From NCBI GenBank assembly GCA_902526115.1, contig CABZJV010000009.1, forward strand, positions 1 through 35,380: 35,380 nucleotides of DNA, in the 5' to 3' direction. How positions within the stretch are numbered: the stretch's first letter is position 1; the number at the start of each line of letters is the position of its first letter. Under the pieces are notes generated by a model. It was not told the origin of the DNA and did not search any database. It saw only the letters and a program-made list of their open reading frames with translations. The DNA comes from an uncultured Pelagibacteraceae bacterium. GTDB lineage: Bacteria > Pseudomonadota > Alphaproteobacteria > Pelagibacterales > Pelagibacteraceae. This document shows, piece by piece, positions 14,929 through 21,949 of the stretch. Made by a program: the position numbers and the translations under genes.

Positions 14929-16713
14929 ATGCCTAAAAAAAGAAAAACTAAATTACGTAGCGATCAATGGTTTAATAATCCAAAAAATCCTGACATGACC
15001 GCATTGTATTTGGAAAAATATCTTAATTACGGTCTAAAAAGAAAAGATTTACAATCTGGAAAACCTATTATTGGGATAGCTCAATCAGGAAGCGATCTTT
15101 CACCTTGTAATAGGCATTTTTTATCTCTTAGTAAAAAAATTAAGAATGGAATTAAAAAAGCTGGCGGTATTCCAATGGAGTTTCCGACTCATCCTATACA
15201 AGAAACTGGTAAAAGACCTACTGCAATGTTAGATAGGAATTTATCTTATCTATCGTTAGTAGAAGTTTTATATGGATATCCAATTGATGGTGTAATTTTA
15301 ACTACAGGATGTGATAAAACTACACCTGCTGCATTAATGGCTGCAGCTACAGTTAATATTCCATCAATCGTTCTTTCTGGAGGTCCTATGCTTGATGGAT
15401 TTTATAAAGGTAAGTTAGCTGGATCTGGAACAATCATATGGGAAGCTAGAAAGTTAATGGCGAAAGGTGAAATTAACTATGATGAATTTATGGATATGGC
15501 AGCTTCATCGGCACCTAGTGTTGGACATTGTAATACTATGGGTACTGCTTCTTCCATGAACTCTGTTGCAGAGGCGTTAGGGATGTCATTGCCAGGGTGT
15601 GCAGTAATACCTGCCCCTTATAAAGAAAGAGAGAAAATTTCATATGAAACTGGAAAAAGAATTGTAGGTATGGTTCATGAAAACTTAACACCTTCAAAGA
15701 TTATGACACGAAAAGCATTTGAAAACGCAGTTGTTGTTGCAAGTGCAATAGGAGGTTCAAGCAACTGCACTCCACATTTAAGCGCTATTGCCAAACATAT
15801 GGGTATCAAATTTCATTTGTCTGATTGGCAAAAATTAGGTCATAAAATTCCTCTGTTAGTCAATTGTCAGCCTGCGGGTGAGTATTTAATGGAAAGTTTT
15901 TTTAGATCTGGCGGTGTTCCAGCTGTTATGAAAGAGTTGATTAAAAATAATAAAATTCACACAAATTTGATAACCGTAACTGGAAAAAAAATTGGTCAAA
16001 ATTTAAGAAAGAAAATAAAAACTGACCCTAAAGTGATTAAAAAATTTGAAAATTCTCTTGCTGATAAAGCTGGTTTTTTAGTCTTGCGTAGTAATTTTTT
16101 CTCAACGGCCATAATGAAAACATCTGTTATTAGTAAGGAATTTAAAGACAGATATCTTTCTGACCCAAAAAAACCTAACGTTTTTATCGCAAACGCAATA
16201 GTTTTTGAGGGACCTGAAGATTACCATAAAAGATTAAACAGTAAAAAATTACATATTGATGAAAATTCTATTTTAATAGTAAGAGGTTGTGGACCAGTTG
16301 GATATCCTGGATCTGCTGAGGTAATTAATATGCAGCCACCAGATCGATTGTTAAAAAAAGGTATTAATACTCTACCAACATTAGGTGACGGTAGACAAAG
16401 TGGTACATCAGCAAGTCCATCAATACTTCATGTTTCTCCTGAATCCGCGGTAGGTGGAGATCTAGGTATAGTAAAAACAGGTGATCAAATTAAAATAGAT
16501 TTAAATAAAAGAAGAGTCGATTTATTAATTCCACAATCTGAATTTAAGATTAGGAGAAAAAAAAGAAAAATATTTAAATTTAATAATCAAACACCTTGGC
16601 AAGAGATTTTTAGAGATACAGTAGGCCAACTCGAAGATGGAGCTTGCATTAATTCTCGTGGAAAATTTTTAAAAGTTTCGTCTACAAAAGGTATTCCAAG
16701 AGACTCCCACTAG
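14929..16713 (+). CDS. IlvD/Edd-family sugar-acid dehydratase
   Basis: The protein has 594 residues. Three Cys that bind the Fe-S cluster are present: Cys60 (S-D-L-S-P-C-N), Cys128 (T-T-G-C-D-K-T) and Cys201 (V-G-H-C-N-T-M-G). The catalytic region near residue 485 (L-G-D-G-R-Q-S-G-T-S-A-S-P) holds the base Ser. This pattern with R-x-S-G-T-S-x-S-P is that of L-arabinonate/D-xylonate/L-fuconate-type dehydratases more than of dihydroxyacid dehydratase IlvD. It would turn an aldonate into a 2-keto-3-deoxy acid for the SDR and FAH enzymes encoded divergently. No Shine-Dalgarno precedes ATG 14929, and the N-terminus is very basic. Confidence 0.9.
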   Translation: MPKKRKTKLRSDQWFNNPKNPDMTALYLEKYLNYGLKRKDLQSGKPIIGIAQSGSDLSPCNRHFLSLSKKIKNGIKKAGGIPMEFPTHPIQETGKRPTAMLDRNLSYLSLVEVLYGYPIDGVILTTGCDKTTPAALMAAATVNIPSIVLSGGPMLDGFYKGKLAGSGTIIWEARKLMAKGEINYDEFMDMAASSAPSVGHCNTMGTASSMNSVAEALGMSLPGCAVIPAPYKEREKISYETGKRIVGMVHENLTPSKIMTRKAFENAVVVASAIGGSSNCTPHLSAIAKHMGIKFHLSDWQKLGHKIPLLVNCQPAGEYLMESFFRSGGVPAVMKELIKNNKIHTNLITVTGKKIGQNLRKKIKTDPKVIKKFENSLADKAGFLVLRSNFFSTAIMKTSVISKEFKDRYLSDPKKPNVFIANAIVFEGPEDYHKRLNSKKLHIDENSILIVRGCGPVGYPGSAEVINMQPPDRLLKKGINTLPTLGDGRQSGTSASPSILHVSPESAVGGDLGIVKTGDQIKIDLNKRRVDLLIPQSEFKIRRKKRKIFKFNNQTPWQEIFRDTVGQLEDGACINSRGKFLKVSSTKGIPRDSH

Positions 16714-16847
16714 GTTAGAAGTTTTTGTTTTTTATAAAGATTTTTAATGAGTTTAATTATGATATCGAGAATCTACTAAAGCGGTAGGTTGTATTCAAGA
16801 AATTTATTTCTAAAAAATTAAAATAAATTAATTGAAAATCTTTAAAA
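16714..16847. other. AT-rich spacer after the dehydratase gene
   Basis: I see no gene here. It holds a short sequence TAGGTTGTA (16785-16793) that recurs inside the hairpin at 16993-17001. No clear terminator for the dehydratase gene is visible. Confidence 0.4.
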
Positions 16848-16853
16848 TATAAT
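16848..16853 (+). promoter_or_regulatory. Consensus -10 box for the candidate RNA
   Basis: TATAAT is a perfect sigma-70 -10 hexamer in a gene-free stretch. A transcript starting near 16860 would place the AAGGAGG and nine-codon ORF almost at its 5' end. No good -35 lies at 17 bases; TTGAAA is only 10 bases upstream. In AT-rich DNA such boxes arise by chance. Confidence 0.4.
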
Positions 16854-16859
16854 TAGCTT

Positions 16860-17020
16860 TTTTATAAGGAGGTTATTATGTTAAAACTATCACCACCTGA
16901 CACTTAGCTGAATAGCTTTATATTTCAAAAACATACAAAAAATAAAATCCTTTTGGATTTAAATGCCAAAGAGGCAATATAAGGGAGCTCTTTAGGTTGT
17001 AGCTTAGAGAGCGAACCCTT
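16860..17020 (+). ncRNA. Candidate structured RNA or leader with short ORF and three hairpins
   Basis: This stretch has no long ORF but several ordered elements. First is AAGGAGG (16866-16872) and a nine-codon ORF. AGGAGGT (67-73 of 168xx) can pair six of seven bases with ACCACCT (16892-16898), so the ribosome site could be masked by the ORF's own Pro codons. Then come a 6-bp hairpin (16945-16960, loop TTTT), a 4-bp hairpin (16964-16976) and a strong one (16981-17020). The last has outer AAGGG/CCCTT, an inner 10-bp stem 16987-16996 with 17003-17012 (including G-U pairs) and a six-base loop. There is no U-tract. I do not recognise a known riboswitch, tmRNA or 6S RNA. Confidence 0.45.
16878..16907 (+). 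CDS. Nine-codon leader-like ORF ending in Ser-Pro-Pro-Asp-Thr
   Basis: The peptide is MLKLSPPDT. It has the best Shine-Dalgarno in this part of the window (AAGGAGG, six bases before ATG), out of keeping with such a short product unless translation itself is the signal. Pro-Pro-Asp is known as a strong ribosome-pausing motif that needs EF-P. A pause there would cover or free the downstream RNA structure. No co-directional gene follows, so an attenuator role would be unusual. This is inference only. Confidence 0.4.
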   Translation: MLKLSPPDT

Positions 17021-17025
17021 AAAAC

Positions 17026-17556
17026 CTAATTAACCGATTTTAAAATTTCTAGTGGAAGTGGTGCTTCTGGATATTTTTTTTGACATAATTTTTCATAAGT
17101 TTCACAAAAGCCTATAATTATCTTTAATACTGAGTCTTGTTTTGAATTTTCATTAATTATTAAATTGGATTTTAAATTATTCCGCCTCTCCTCTAATTCT
17201 TTAATTTGTTCTCCTGTAAAGAATTCACCAGTTTCTATTTCCCAATATGTATTATCTAATTCATCACCAGTTAGGTTGTTTAATTTATTTTGTAATTCAA
17301 TTATTGTTGGATCATCAGTTTTCTTATTTCTCATAGGCGAATTTTTTAACTTTCCTAGACATTTATCCCTCAGTCCGTCTATAAAATGATCATAAGGTCG
17401 CCCTTCTGCTAAATCTCTAAAATGATTACTTTTAAAGTATTTATTTATGGCTAATTGAGTTGAAATTTTTTCTTTACCTTTAATTACAGCTATTTGAACA
17501 TAGATTTCCTGACTAATATATTCATCAAGATGATCTATTACTTTATGTGGAATCAC
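17026..17556 (-). CDS. Hypothetical protein, 176 residues
   Basis: The start is GTG at 17556. The protein is soluble, charged and mostly helical, without a signal peptide. The segment around residues 45-75 (H-F-R-D-L-A-E-G-R-P-Y-D-H-F-I-D-G-L-R-D-K) looks like a conserved core. It is followed by a coiled-coil-like stretch (E-L-Q-N-K-L-N-N-L) and another with G-E-Q-I-K-E-L-E-E-R-R-N-N-L-K-S-N-L. The C-terminus is helical with two Cys. I do not recognise the family. It lies 11 bases after the cytochrome c' gene and may be co-transcribed with it, though no functional link is evident. Confidence 0.65.
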   Translation of the reverse strand: MIPHKVIDHLDEYISQEIYVQIAVIKGKEKISTQLAINKYFKSNHFRDLAEGRPYDHFIDGLRDKCLGKLKNSPMRNKKTDDPTIIELQNKLNNLTGDELDNTYWEIETGEFFTGEQIKELEERRNNLKSNLIINENSKQDSVLKIIIGFCETYEKLCQKKYPEAPLPLEILKSVN

Positions 17557-17567
17557 TGCTTAAAAAA

Positions 17568-18035
17568 TTAATGAGGCATTCGGTATTTGCTATGACATGC
17601 CTTACAACTACTCCACATAAATTCTCGAAGAGTAGCTCGAATATCGTCACTATCTTCAATCACTGAAGTCAGTTTTATCATATTGTCTGATGATTTTTGC
17701 ATTAAAGCATTAAAAGCGTCTTTCTCTTCCCAAATAATAGGTAAAGACTCTGTCTTAAATCCCTCTTTGGTGTTTTCAGGAAATAATCCTAGCAATGTTT
17801 TATAATTTTCACTCATTTCAATCATCAATTCTTTTGCTCTGTCAAAATCTCCATTTGATGATAAAGCTTGAACTCGCTTTGCTGTACTATAATTCTTACT
17901 AAAAAGAGCTTTTCTTCCTTTAATGATTTCCTCTACAGATTGATCAGCAAAACTTTGAGTTTCAAATACTATAAAAAAAAGAGACAACAAAACTATACCA
18001 AAGCAACTCGTTATATGTTTTACTGAGGCATGCAT
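17568..18035 (-). CDS. Cytochrome c' (class II c-type cytochrome)
   Basis: The protein has 155 residues. A Sec signal peptide of about 30 residues ends at S-F-A before DQS, so it is periplasmic. The mature part is a predicted four-helix bundle with the haem motif C-K-A-C-H at 144-148, near the C-terminus and followed by S-K-Y-R, exactly as in class II cytochromes c'. The conserved early R-K-A-L-F and the P-x-x-W-x-x-K/D-x-F motif before the last helices are also present. Its ATG shares the palindrome ATGCAT with the divergent cytochrome b561 gene. A role in electron transfer or NO/O2 binding is possible. Confidence 0.88.
   Translation of the reverse strand: MHASVKHITSCFGIVLLSLFFIVFETQSFADQSVEEIIKGRKALFSKNYSTAKRVQALSSNGDFDRAKELMIEMSENYKTLLGLFPENTKEGFKTESLPIIWEEKDAFNALMQKSSDNMIKLTSVIEDSDDIRATLREFMWSSCKACHSKYRMPH
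18030..18035. promoter_or_regulatory. ATGCAT palindrome holding two divergent start codons
   Basis: Bases 18030-18032 are the ATG of the + strand cytochrome b561 gene. Bases 18033-18035 read on the minus strand are the ATG of cytochrome c'. Both leaders must therefore lie inside the other gene. Confidence 0.7.
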
Positions 18036-18557
18036 GTTAAAAATACCTTAACAGAGTATGGTATTATTTCAAAGGTGTTACATTGGCTTAGTGCATTATT
18101 ACTACTAATCCAAATACCTCTTGGTTTTTATTTGGTTGATCTAGATTTTGGGGAAGAAAGATTAAGTATAGAAAATATTCATATTGTTATCGGATTATCA
18201 ATATTTTACTTAGTCATTATTAGGTTGCTAAATAAAATTTTTAACCCTACCCCAAAATTAGATCCAAGTATTTTTAAAGGTCAAAAATTTATAGCTAAGC
18301 TAAACCATATTCTGTTATATGTGGCAATTTTATTAATAACTATTTCAGGTATTTTAAAAAAATTATTTAATGGCGAAACTTTAGTAATATTTTTTAAAGA
18401 AATTAAAATCCAAGATAACTTTGAATTAGCCGATCAATTTTATAACATTCATATATTTTCTAATTATACAATTATAGCCTTAATCACTCTGCATATTTCA
18501 GCTGTCATAATTCATAAGCTATTTTTTAACGAAAATTTATTAAAAAAAATTCTCTAA
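18030..18557 (+). CDS. Cytochrome b561 family membrane protein
   Basis: The protein has 175 residues and four transmembrane helices. Candidate haem ligands are His18 (K-V-L-H-W-L-S-A), His51 (E-N-I-H-I-V-I-G), one in the N-H-I-L-L-Y helix (about 92) and a pair near the end (T-L-H-I-S-A-V-I-I-H-K). This is the prokaryotic cytochrome b561 (Ni-hydrogenase b-type-like) family, which carries electrons from quinol or to periplasmic partners. The head-to-head cytochrome c' is a natural partner. The start at 18030 leaves the expected Y-G-I-I-S-K-V-L-H-W N-terminus. It ends five bases before the convergent DUF4396 gene. Confidence 0.88.
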   Translation: MHVKNTLTEYGIISKVLHWLSALLLLIQIPLGFYLVDLDFGEERLSIENIHIVIGLSIFYLVIIRLLNKIFNPTPKLDPSIFKGQKFIAKLNHILLYVAILLITISGILKKLFNGETLVIFFKEIKIQDNFELADQFYNIHIFSNYTIIALITLHISAVIIHKLFFNENLLKKIL

Positions 18558-18562
18558 AATAT

Positions 18563-19000
18563 CTAGTGACAATTAATTCCAAACTTTTTTAATCTCCAGT
18601 AATTATATGGCCATGGAGTTAAAAAACCTACAATCAACATAATAGGTACAACCCACCAAGTTAGAATTGCACCACCAGTTAAAATATAATCTGTTGAATT
18701 CATCATAATTTCCATACTAAGCATTGAAATTAAACTCATTCCTGATGCTGTCTTTACTGCTCCATTAAATGAGAAACCTTGACGTATTAAAATTATAGTC
18801 TCTAATATTATACTTGTGATTAATCCATTTATAATCGCTAAAATCATTATACCTAATAGAGTAAAGGGTATTTTTGTTAATTGAAAAAATAATATAGTTC
18901 CAAAATCACCAATTGCACAACCAAGTAAACACCATGCGGTATTTTTTGCACTTCTTGTCCAGGTGTGTTTACAAGCCCAATCAAATGTAGAAGAATTCAT
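18563..19000 (-). CDS. DUF4396 membrane protein
   Basis: From ATG 19000 the protein has 145 residues. A longer in-frame TTG start at 19051 would add 17 residues and run into the divergent gene. It has about four hydrophobic helices, and matches DUF4396: a W-x-x-S-A-x-N-T-x-W-C-L-L-G-C-x-I-G-D-F-G start, then E-T-I-I-L, then T-A-S-G-M-S-x-I-S-M-L-S-M-E-x-M-M-N. The Cys pair and polar Asp in helix 1 and the Met-rich helix suggest metal or sulfur handling, which is inference. It is divergent, 22 bases from the persulfide-dioxygenase-like gene, and may share its regulation. Confidence 0.82.
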   Translation of the reverse strand: MNSSTFDWACKHTWTRSAKNTAWCLLGCAIGDFGTILFFQLTKIPFTLLGIMILAIINGLITSIILETIILIRQGFSFNGAVKTASGMSLISMLSMEIMMNSTDYILTGGAILTWWVVPIMLIVGFLTPWPYNYWRLKKFGINCH

Positions 19001-19022
19001 AATTATCTGATAATAATTAAAT

Positions 19023-19706
19023 ATGCTTTTTAGACAACTTTTCGATACCAAATCCTCAACTTATACCTACCTAATTGCTTCGGCAAAAGGTCGCGAAGCT
19101 CTAATAATAGATCCAGTAGAAGAAAATGTTGATGAATATGTTAACCACCTTAAAGAATTAGATCTCAAACTTGTTAAAGTAATTGATACTCACATACATG
19201 CCGATCATGTAACAGGAGCTTCTAAGTTAAAAAATAATACAAATTGTTCAACGGTTATGGGTGAAAATTCACCTGCTGAAACTGTTGATATACGACTCAA
19301 AGATGAAGAAACAATTGAAATTGATCAATTAAAAATTAAAGCATTATATACTCCAGGTCATACTTCCGACAGTTATAGTTTTTTAATGAATAACTATTTG
19401 TTTTCAGGTGATACTCTTTTAATAAACGGCACAGGCAGAACTGATTTTCAAAATGGAAGCTCAAAGGATGCTTATAATTCTCTTTTTAATAAACTTTTAA
19501 AACTACCAGAAGAAACAATTCTTTACCCGGGTCATGACTATAATGGAAAAAAATCTAGTACAATTGGAAATGAAAAAAAATTTAATCCAAGACTACAAGT
19601 AGATAGTGTAGATCAATATATTGAAATTATGTCTAATTTAAAACTTTCAAAACCAAAAATGATAGACACAAATGTTTCAAGGAACTTAATGCTTGGTAGC
19701 ATTTAG
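19023..19706 (+). CDS. MBL-fold persulfide dioxygenase (ETHE1-like)
   Basis: The protein has 227 residues. It has the metallo-beta-lactamase motif T-H-I-H-A-D-H at 56-62, His113 in T-P-G-H-T, Asp130 in S-G-D-T-L, and His171 in Y-P-G-H-D-Y. The G-R-T-D-F-Q segment at 138-143 is the mark of the ETHE1/persulfide dioxygenase branch rather than glyoxalase II. The enzyme oxidises glutathione persulfide to sulfite with one Fe(II). No rhodanese domain is fused. The context with DUF4396 suggests sulfide or persulfide homeostasis. The stop is followed directly by a hairpin. Confidence 0.88.
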   Translation: MLFRQLFDTKSSTYTYLIASAKGREALIIDPVEENVDEYVNHLKELDLKLVKVIDTHIHADHVTGASKLKNNTNCSTVMGENSPAETVDIRLKDEETIEIDQLKIKALYTPGHTSDSYSFLMNNYLFSGDTLLINGTGRTDFQNGSSKDAYNSLFNKLLKLPEETILYPGHDYNGKKSSTIGNEKKFNPRLQVDSVDQYIEIMSNLKLSKPKMIDTNVSRNLMLGSI

Positions 19707-19734
19707 CTTACCCCTCTATATCTAGAGAGGTAAG
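19707..19734 (+). terminator. Hairpin directly after the persulfide dioxygenase gene
   Basis: CTTACC (19707-19712) pairs with GGTAAG (19729-19734), and CTCT with AGAG inside. The hairpin begins at the base after the stop codon. There is no U-tract, so it is either a weak terminator or an mRNA 3'-end protector. The rest of the spacer to 19881 is AT-rich with nothing else I can recognise. Confidence 0.45.
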
Positions 19735-19881
19735 AGTTAAATAACAAGAGAGAGATAATTAATTTAAATTTTTAATTAAAGATCTAATATATAAATATAT
19801 GTTTTAGATAATTTTACTAAACTTATTAATACAATACAGGTATGCGTATATTGAAGTATGCTAATTTAAAATCATACTCTT

Positions 19882-20193
19882 TTAAAAAATGAAGATAATA
19901 ATCCAGTATGATAGAAGACCAGAAAAAATTGTTGCAACAACATTTTTTGAAAAATATCCAACTAAAATTGCAATAATTGCTCCAAATATTTTTGGATCAT
20001 ATAGCTCTATATAAGCACCATAATCATTAAGAAATATTGCAGGAAATATAATTGCAGGAAATACCGCTGAAGGAACAAAAGTTAATACTTCTTTAATTTG
20101 ATCCCCTAATAAATCTCTTCTCACAATAGCAATCATTGTCATTCTTGTAAAATAAGTCAATACTCCAGCAATTATTATTGTTATCCATGTCAT
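19882..20193 (-). CDS. azlD: AzlD-type subunit of branched-chain amino acid exporter
   Basis: The protein has 103 residues and three to four transmembrane helices. It has the AzlD signature T-Y-F-T-R near residue 14, then a L-T-F-V-P-S-A-V-F-P-A-I-I-F-P-A-I loop and a C-terminal helix starting V-G-Y-F-S-K-N-V. AzlD works with the larger AzlC subunit to export branched-chain amino acids or analogues. The start overlaps the azlC stop by four bases. Confidence 0.88.
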   Translation of the reverse strand: MTWITIIIAGVLTYFTRMTMIAIVRRDLLGDQIKEVLTFVPSAVFPAIIFPAIFLNDYGAYIELYDPKIFGAIIAILVGYFSKNVVATIFSGLLSYWIIIFIF

Positions 20194-20876
20194 TTTTTTA
20201 GCCTCAATAAGAGTGCTGCAATAAATAAAGCAACTATCGGAGAAATAATTATGTAGGATTTAAAAGGTAAATCAAAGAATAATAATGAGCTTATTCCGCT
20301 AACAATCATTACAATTACATGGTCAATTTTTTTTAAATCTTGAACAACAATTGCTATAAAAGTTAAAGGGATAGCAAATTTTAATCCTAATTCCTCTGGT
20401 ACAAATGAACCTAATATAATTCCTGAAAGTGTTGCAACTTGCCAACAAACCCACAATGTACAACCAGTTCCAATTAAATGATAATGTAAATATTGTTCTT
20501 TTTTATTATGCTTAAAAAATTTATTAGACTCAGCAAAACCTTGGTCTACTACAATATAAGAAATTAAAAGCTTCTTCATTAGAGATAGTTTTTCCAAATA
20601 TTCAGATAAAACTGCTCCATATAATAAATGCCTAGAATTAATAACCCCCACAGATGTTACGGCAACTAATGAAGATGCGCCACCAGATAGCAATTGTAAA
20701 AAAACTATTTGCGAAGCCCCTCCGAAAATAATTACTGACATTCCATAAACTAAGTAAGGATTAAAACCTAAATCAATACCTATGGCTCCAGTTATAATTC
20801 CAAATGGAATTACAGAAAGCATATGTGGAGTAACATCCACCATACCCTTAGTAAATAGTTGTTTTTTCGAAAGCAT
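20190..20876 (-). CDS. azlC: AzlC-type branched-chain amino acid export permease
   Basis: I take ATG 20876 as the start (228 residues). An in-frame TTG at 20897 would overlap futC by ten bases and adds seven residues. The protein has about seven hydrophobic helices and AzlC motifs: a helix 1 with P-F-G-I-I-T-G, F-G-G-A-S-Q-I-V-F-L-Q-L, N-S-R-H-L-L-Y-G-A and a D-Q-G-F-A region near 110. It follows futC by 11 bases on the same strand, so it is probably read from the iron-transport operon, an association I would not expect from function alone. Confidence 0.88.
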   Translation of the reverse strand: MLSKKQLFTKGMVDVTPHMLSVIPFGIITGAIGIDLGFNPYLVYGMSVIIFGGASQIVFLQLLSGGASSLVAVTSVGVINSRHLLYGAVLSEYLEKLSLMKKLLISYIVVDQGFAESNKFFKHNKKEQYLHYHLIGTGCTLWVCWQVATLSGIILGSFVPEELGLKFAIPLTFIAIVVQDLKKIDHVIVMIVSGISSLLFFDLPFKSYIIISPIVALFIAALLLRLKK

Positions 20877-20887
20877 TTTTGTTTGTA

Positions 20888-21949
20888 TTAAAAACAAACA
20901 ATATGATCAATATTAATTGGCCTTTTAATTCCAAATTTTTCATCAACCTCATGCTGATGTATATGATGAGAATGTACAAATACAGGTATTAACATATTGC
21001 TTAATGTCTTCAGCGTATAAATAAAACTTGTACCTCTAAATTTTCTATCAACTACTTCAAGTTTAAGATTACTTGTATCATCGTGCTGCAAGTCTTCTGG
21101 TTGTATCAAAAGTTTTACTTTTGAGCCAATTGGAAACGGTTTAATAAAATTACCAGTAATTGTTCCAAGATCCTCATTAACAAGACTCTTGGGGCTGGTG
21201 ACTTCTGCAGGTACTAATACACCTCGATTTAAAAAATTGACTACCTCTATTGAATTTGGAAAATGATAAACATTATACGGACTATCAAACTGTTTTATTT
21301 GTCCATTTAGTATAATGGCGCATTTGTTTCCTAGGTAAAAAGCCTCATATGAATCATGAGTAACTACGATGGTTGTAATTTTTAATTTACTTAATATTTT
21401 TTTTAATGCTACTTGAATTTCTTCCTTAAAACTTTGATCAACATTTGATAACGGCTCATCCAACAACAAAAGATCTGGCTGTGTTAACAAGGATCTAGCC
21501 AACGAGGCCCTTTGAGCTTCACCTGCACTTATTTCATGTGGATATTTTGAAAGTATTTTCGAAATATCAAGTAATTTTATTATTTCTTTAAGACTTATTT
21601 TTTGTGTTTTTTTTTCCTTATTTTTTTCAGCTCCTAACAATATATTTCTTTCAACTGTGTAATGTGGAAACAAGCTATTATCTTGAAAAGCTAAAGATAT
21701 ATTTCGATGTTCAGGTTCAATATGTTCAATTTTAGATGATAATAATTTGTCATTTAATGTAATTGAACCTTTATCAATTTTTTCTAATCCAGCTATTGTT
21801 CTTAAAATTGTTGTTTTTCCAATGCCTGATGGACCAAGAATACATATAGTTTCTCCCTCATTTTCGATTTCAAAAGAGGCATTTTTAACTTTGGCTTTGC
21901 CACCAATATTAAAGTCAACGTTTTTTATTTCTAAAAATTTTTTACTCAT
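20888..21949 (-). CDS. futC: Iron(III) ABC transporter ATP-binding protein
   Basis: The protein has 353 residues. It has the Walker A motif G-P-S-G-I-G-K-T at 39-46, a Q-loop at F-Q-D-N (88-91), the signature S-A-G-E-A-Q-R at 141-147 (the usual is S-G-G-Q-x-Q-R), Walker B L-L-L-L-D-E-P at 160-166, a D-loop S-N-V-D and the switch His in V-T-H-D. A C-terminal TOBE-like region of about 110 residues follows, typical of CUT1/FbpC proteins. The start overlaps the permease stop by eight bases, which implies coupled translation. Co-transcription with futA and futB places it in Fe(III) import. Confidence 0.9.
   Translation of the reverse strand: MSKKFLEIKNVDFNIGGKAKVKNASFEIENEGETICILGPSGIGKTTILRTIAGLEKIDKGSITLNDKLLSSKIEHIEPEHRNISLAFQDNSLFPHYTVERNILLGAEKNKEKKTQKISLKEIIKLLDISKILSKYPHEISAGEAQRASLARSLLTQPDLLLLDEPLSNVDQSFKEEIQVALKKILSKLKITTIVVTHDSYEAFYLGNKCAIILNGQIKQFDSPYNVYHFPNSIEVVNFLNRGVLVPAEVTSPKSLVNEDLGTITGNFIKPFPIGSKVKLLIQPEDLQHDDTSNLKLEVVDRKFRGTSFIYTLKTLSNMLIPVFVHSHHIHQHEVDEKFGIKRPINIDHIVCF

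Noticed and set aside
16993..17020. tRNA-like or tmRNA-like signal (GTAGCTTAGAGAGC resembles a D-arm)
   Set aside because: No acceptor stem, anticodon arm or T-arm with GGTTCGA follows in register, and the strong hairpin explains the bases better.
19001..19051. N-terminal extension of DUF4396 from a TTG start
   Set aside because: It would overlap the divergent MBL gene, and the family begins at the Asn-Ser/Trp region after ATG 19000.
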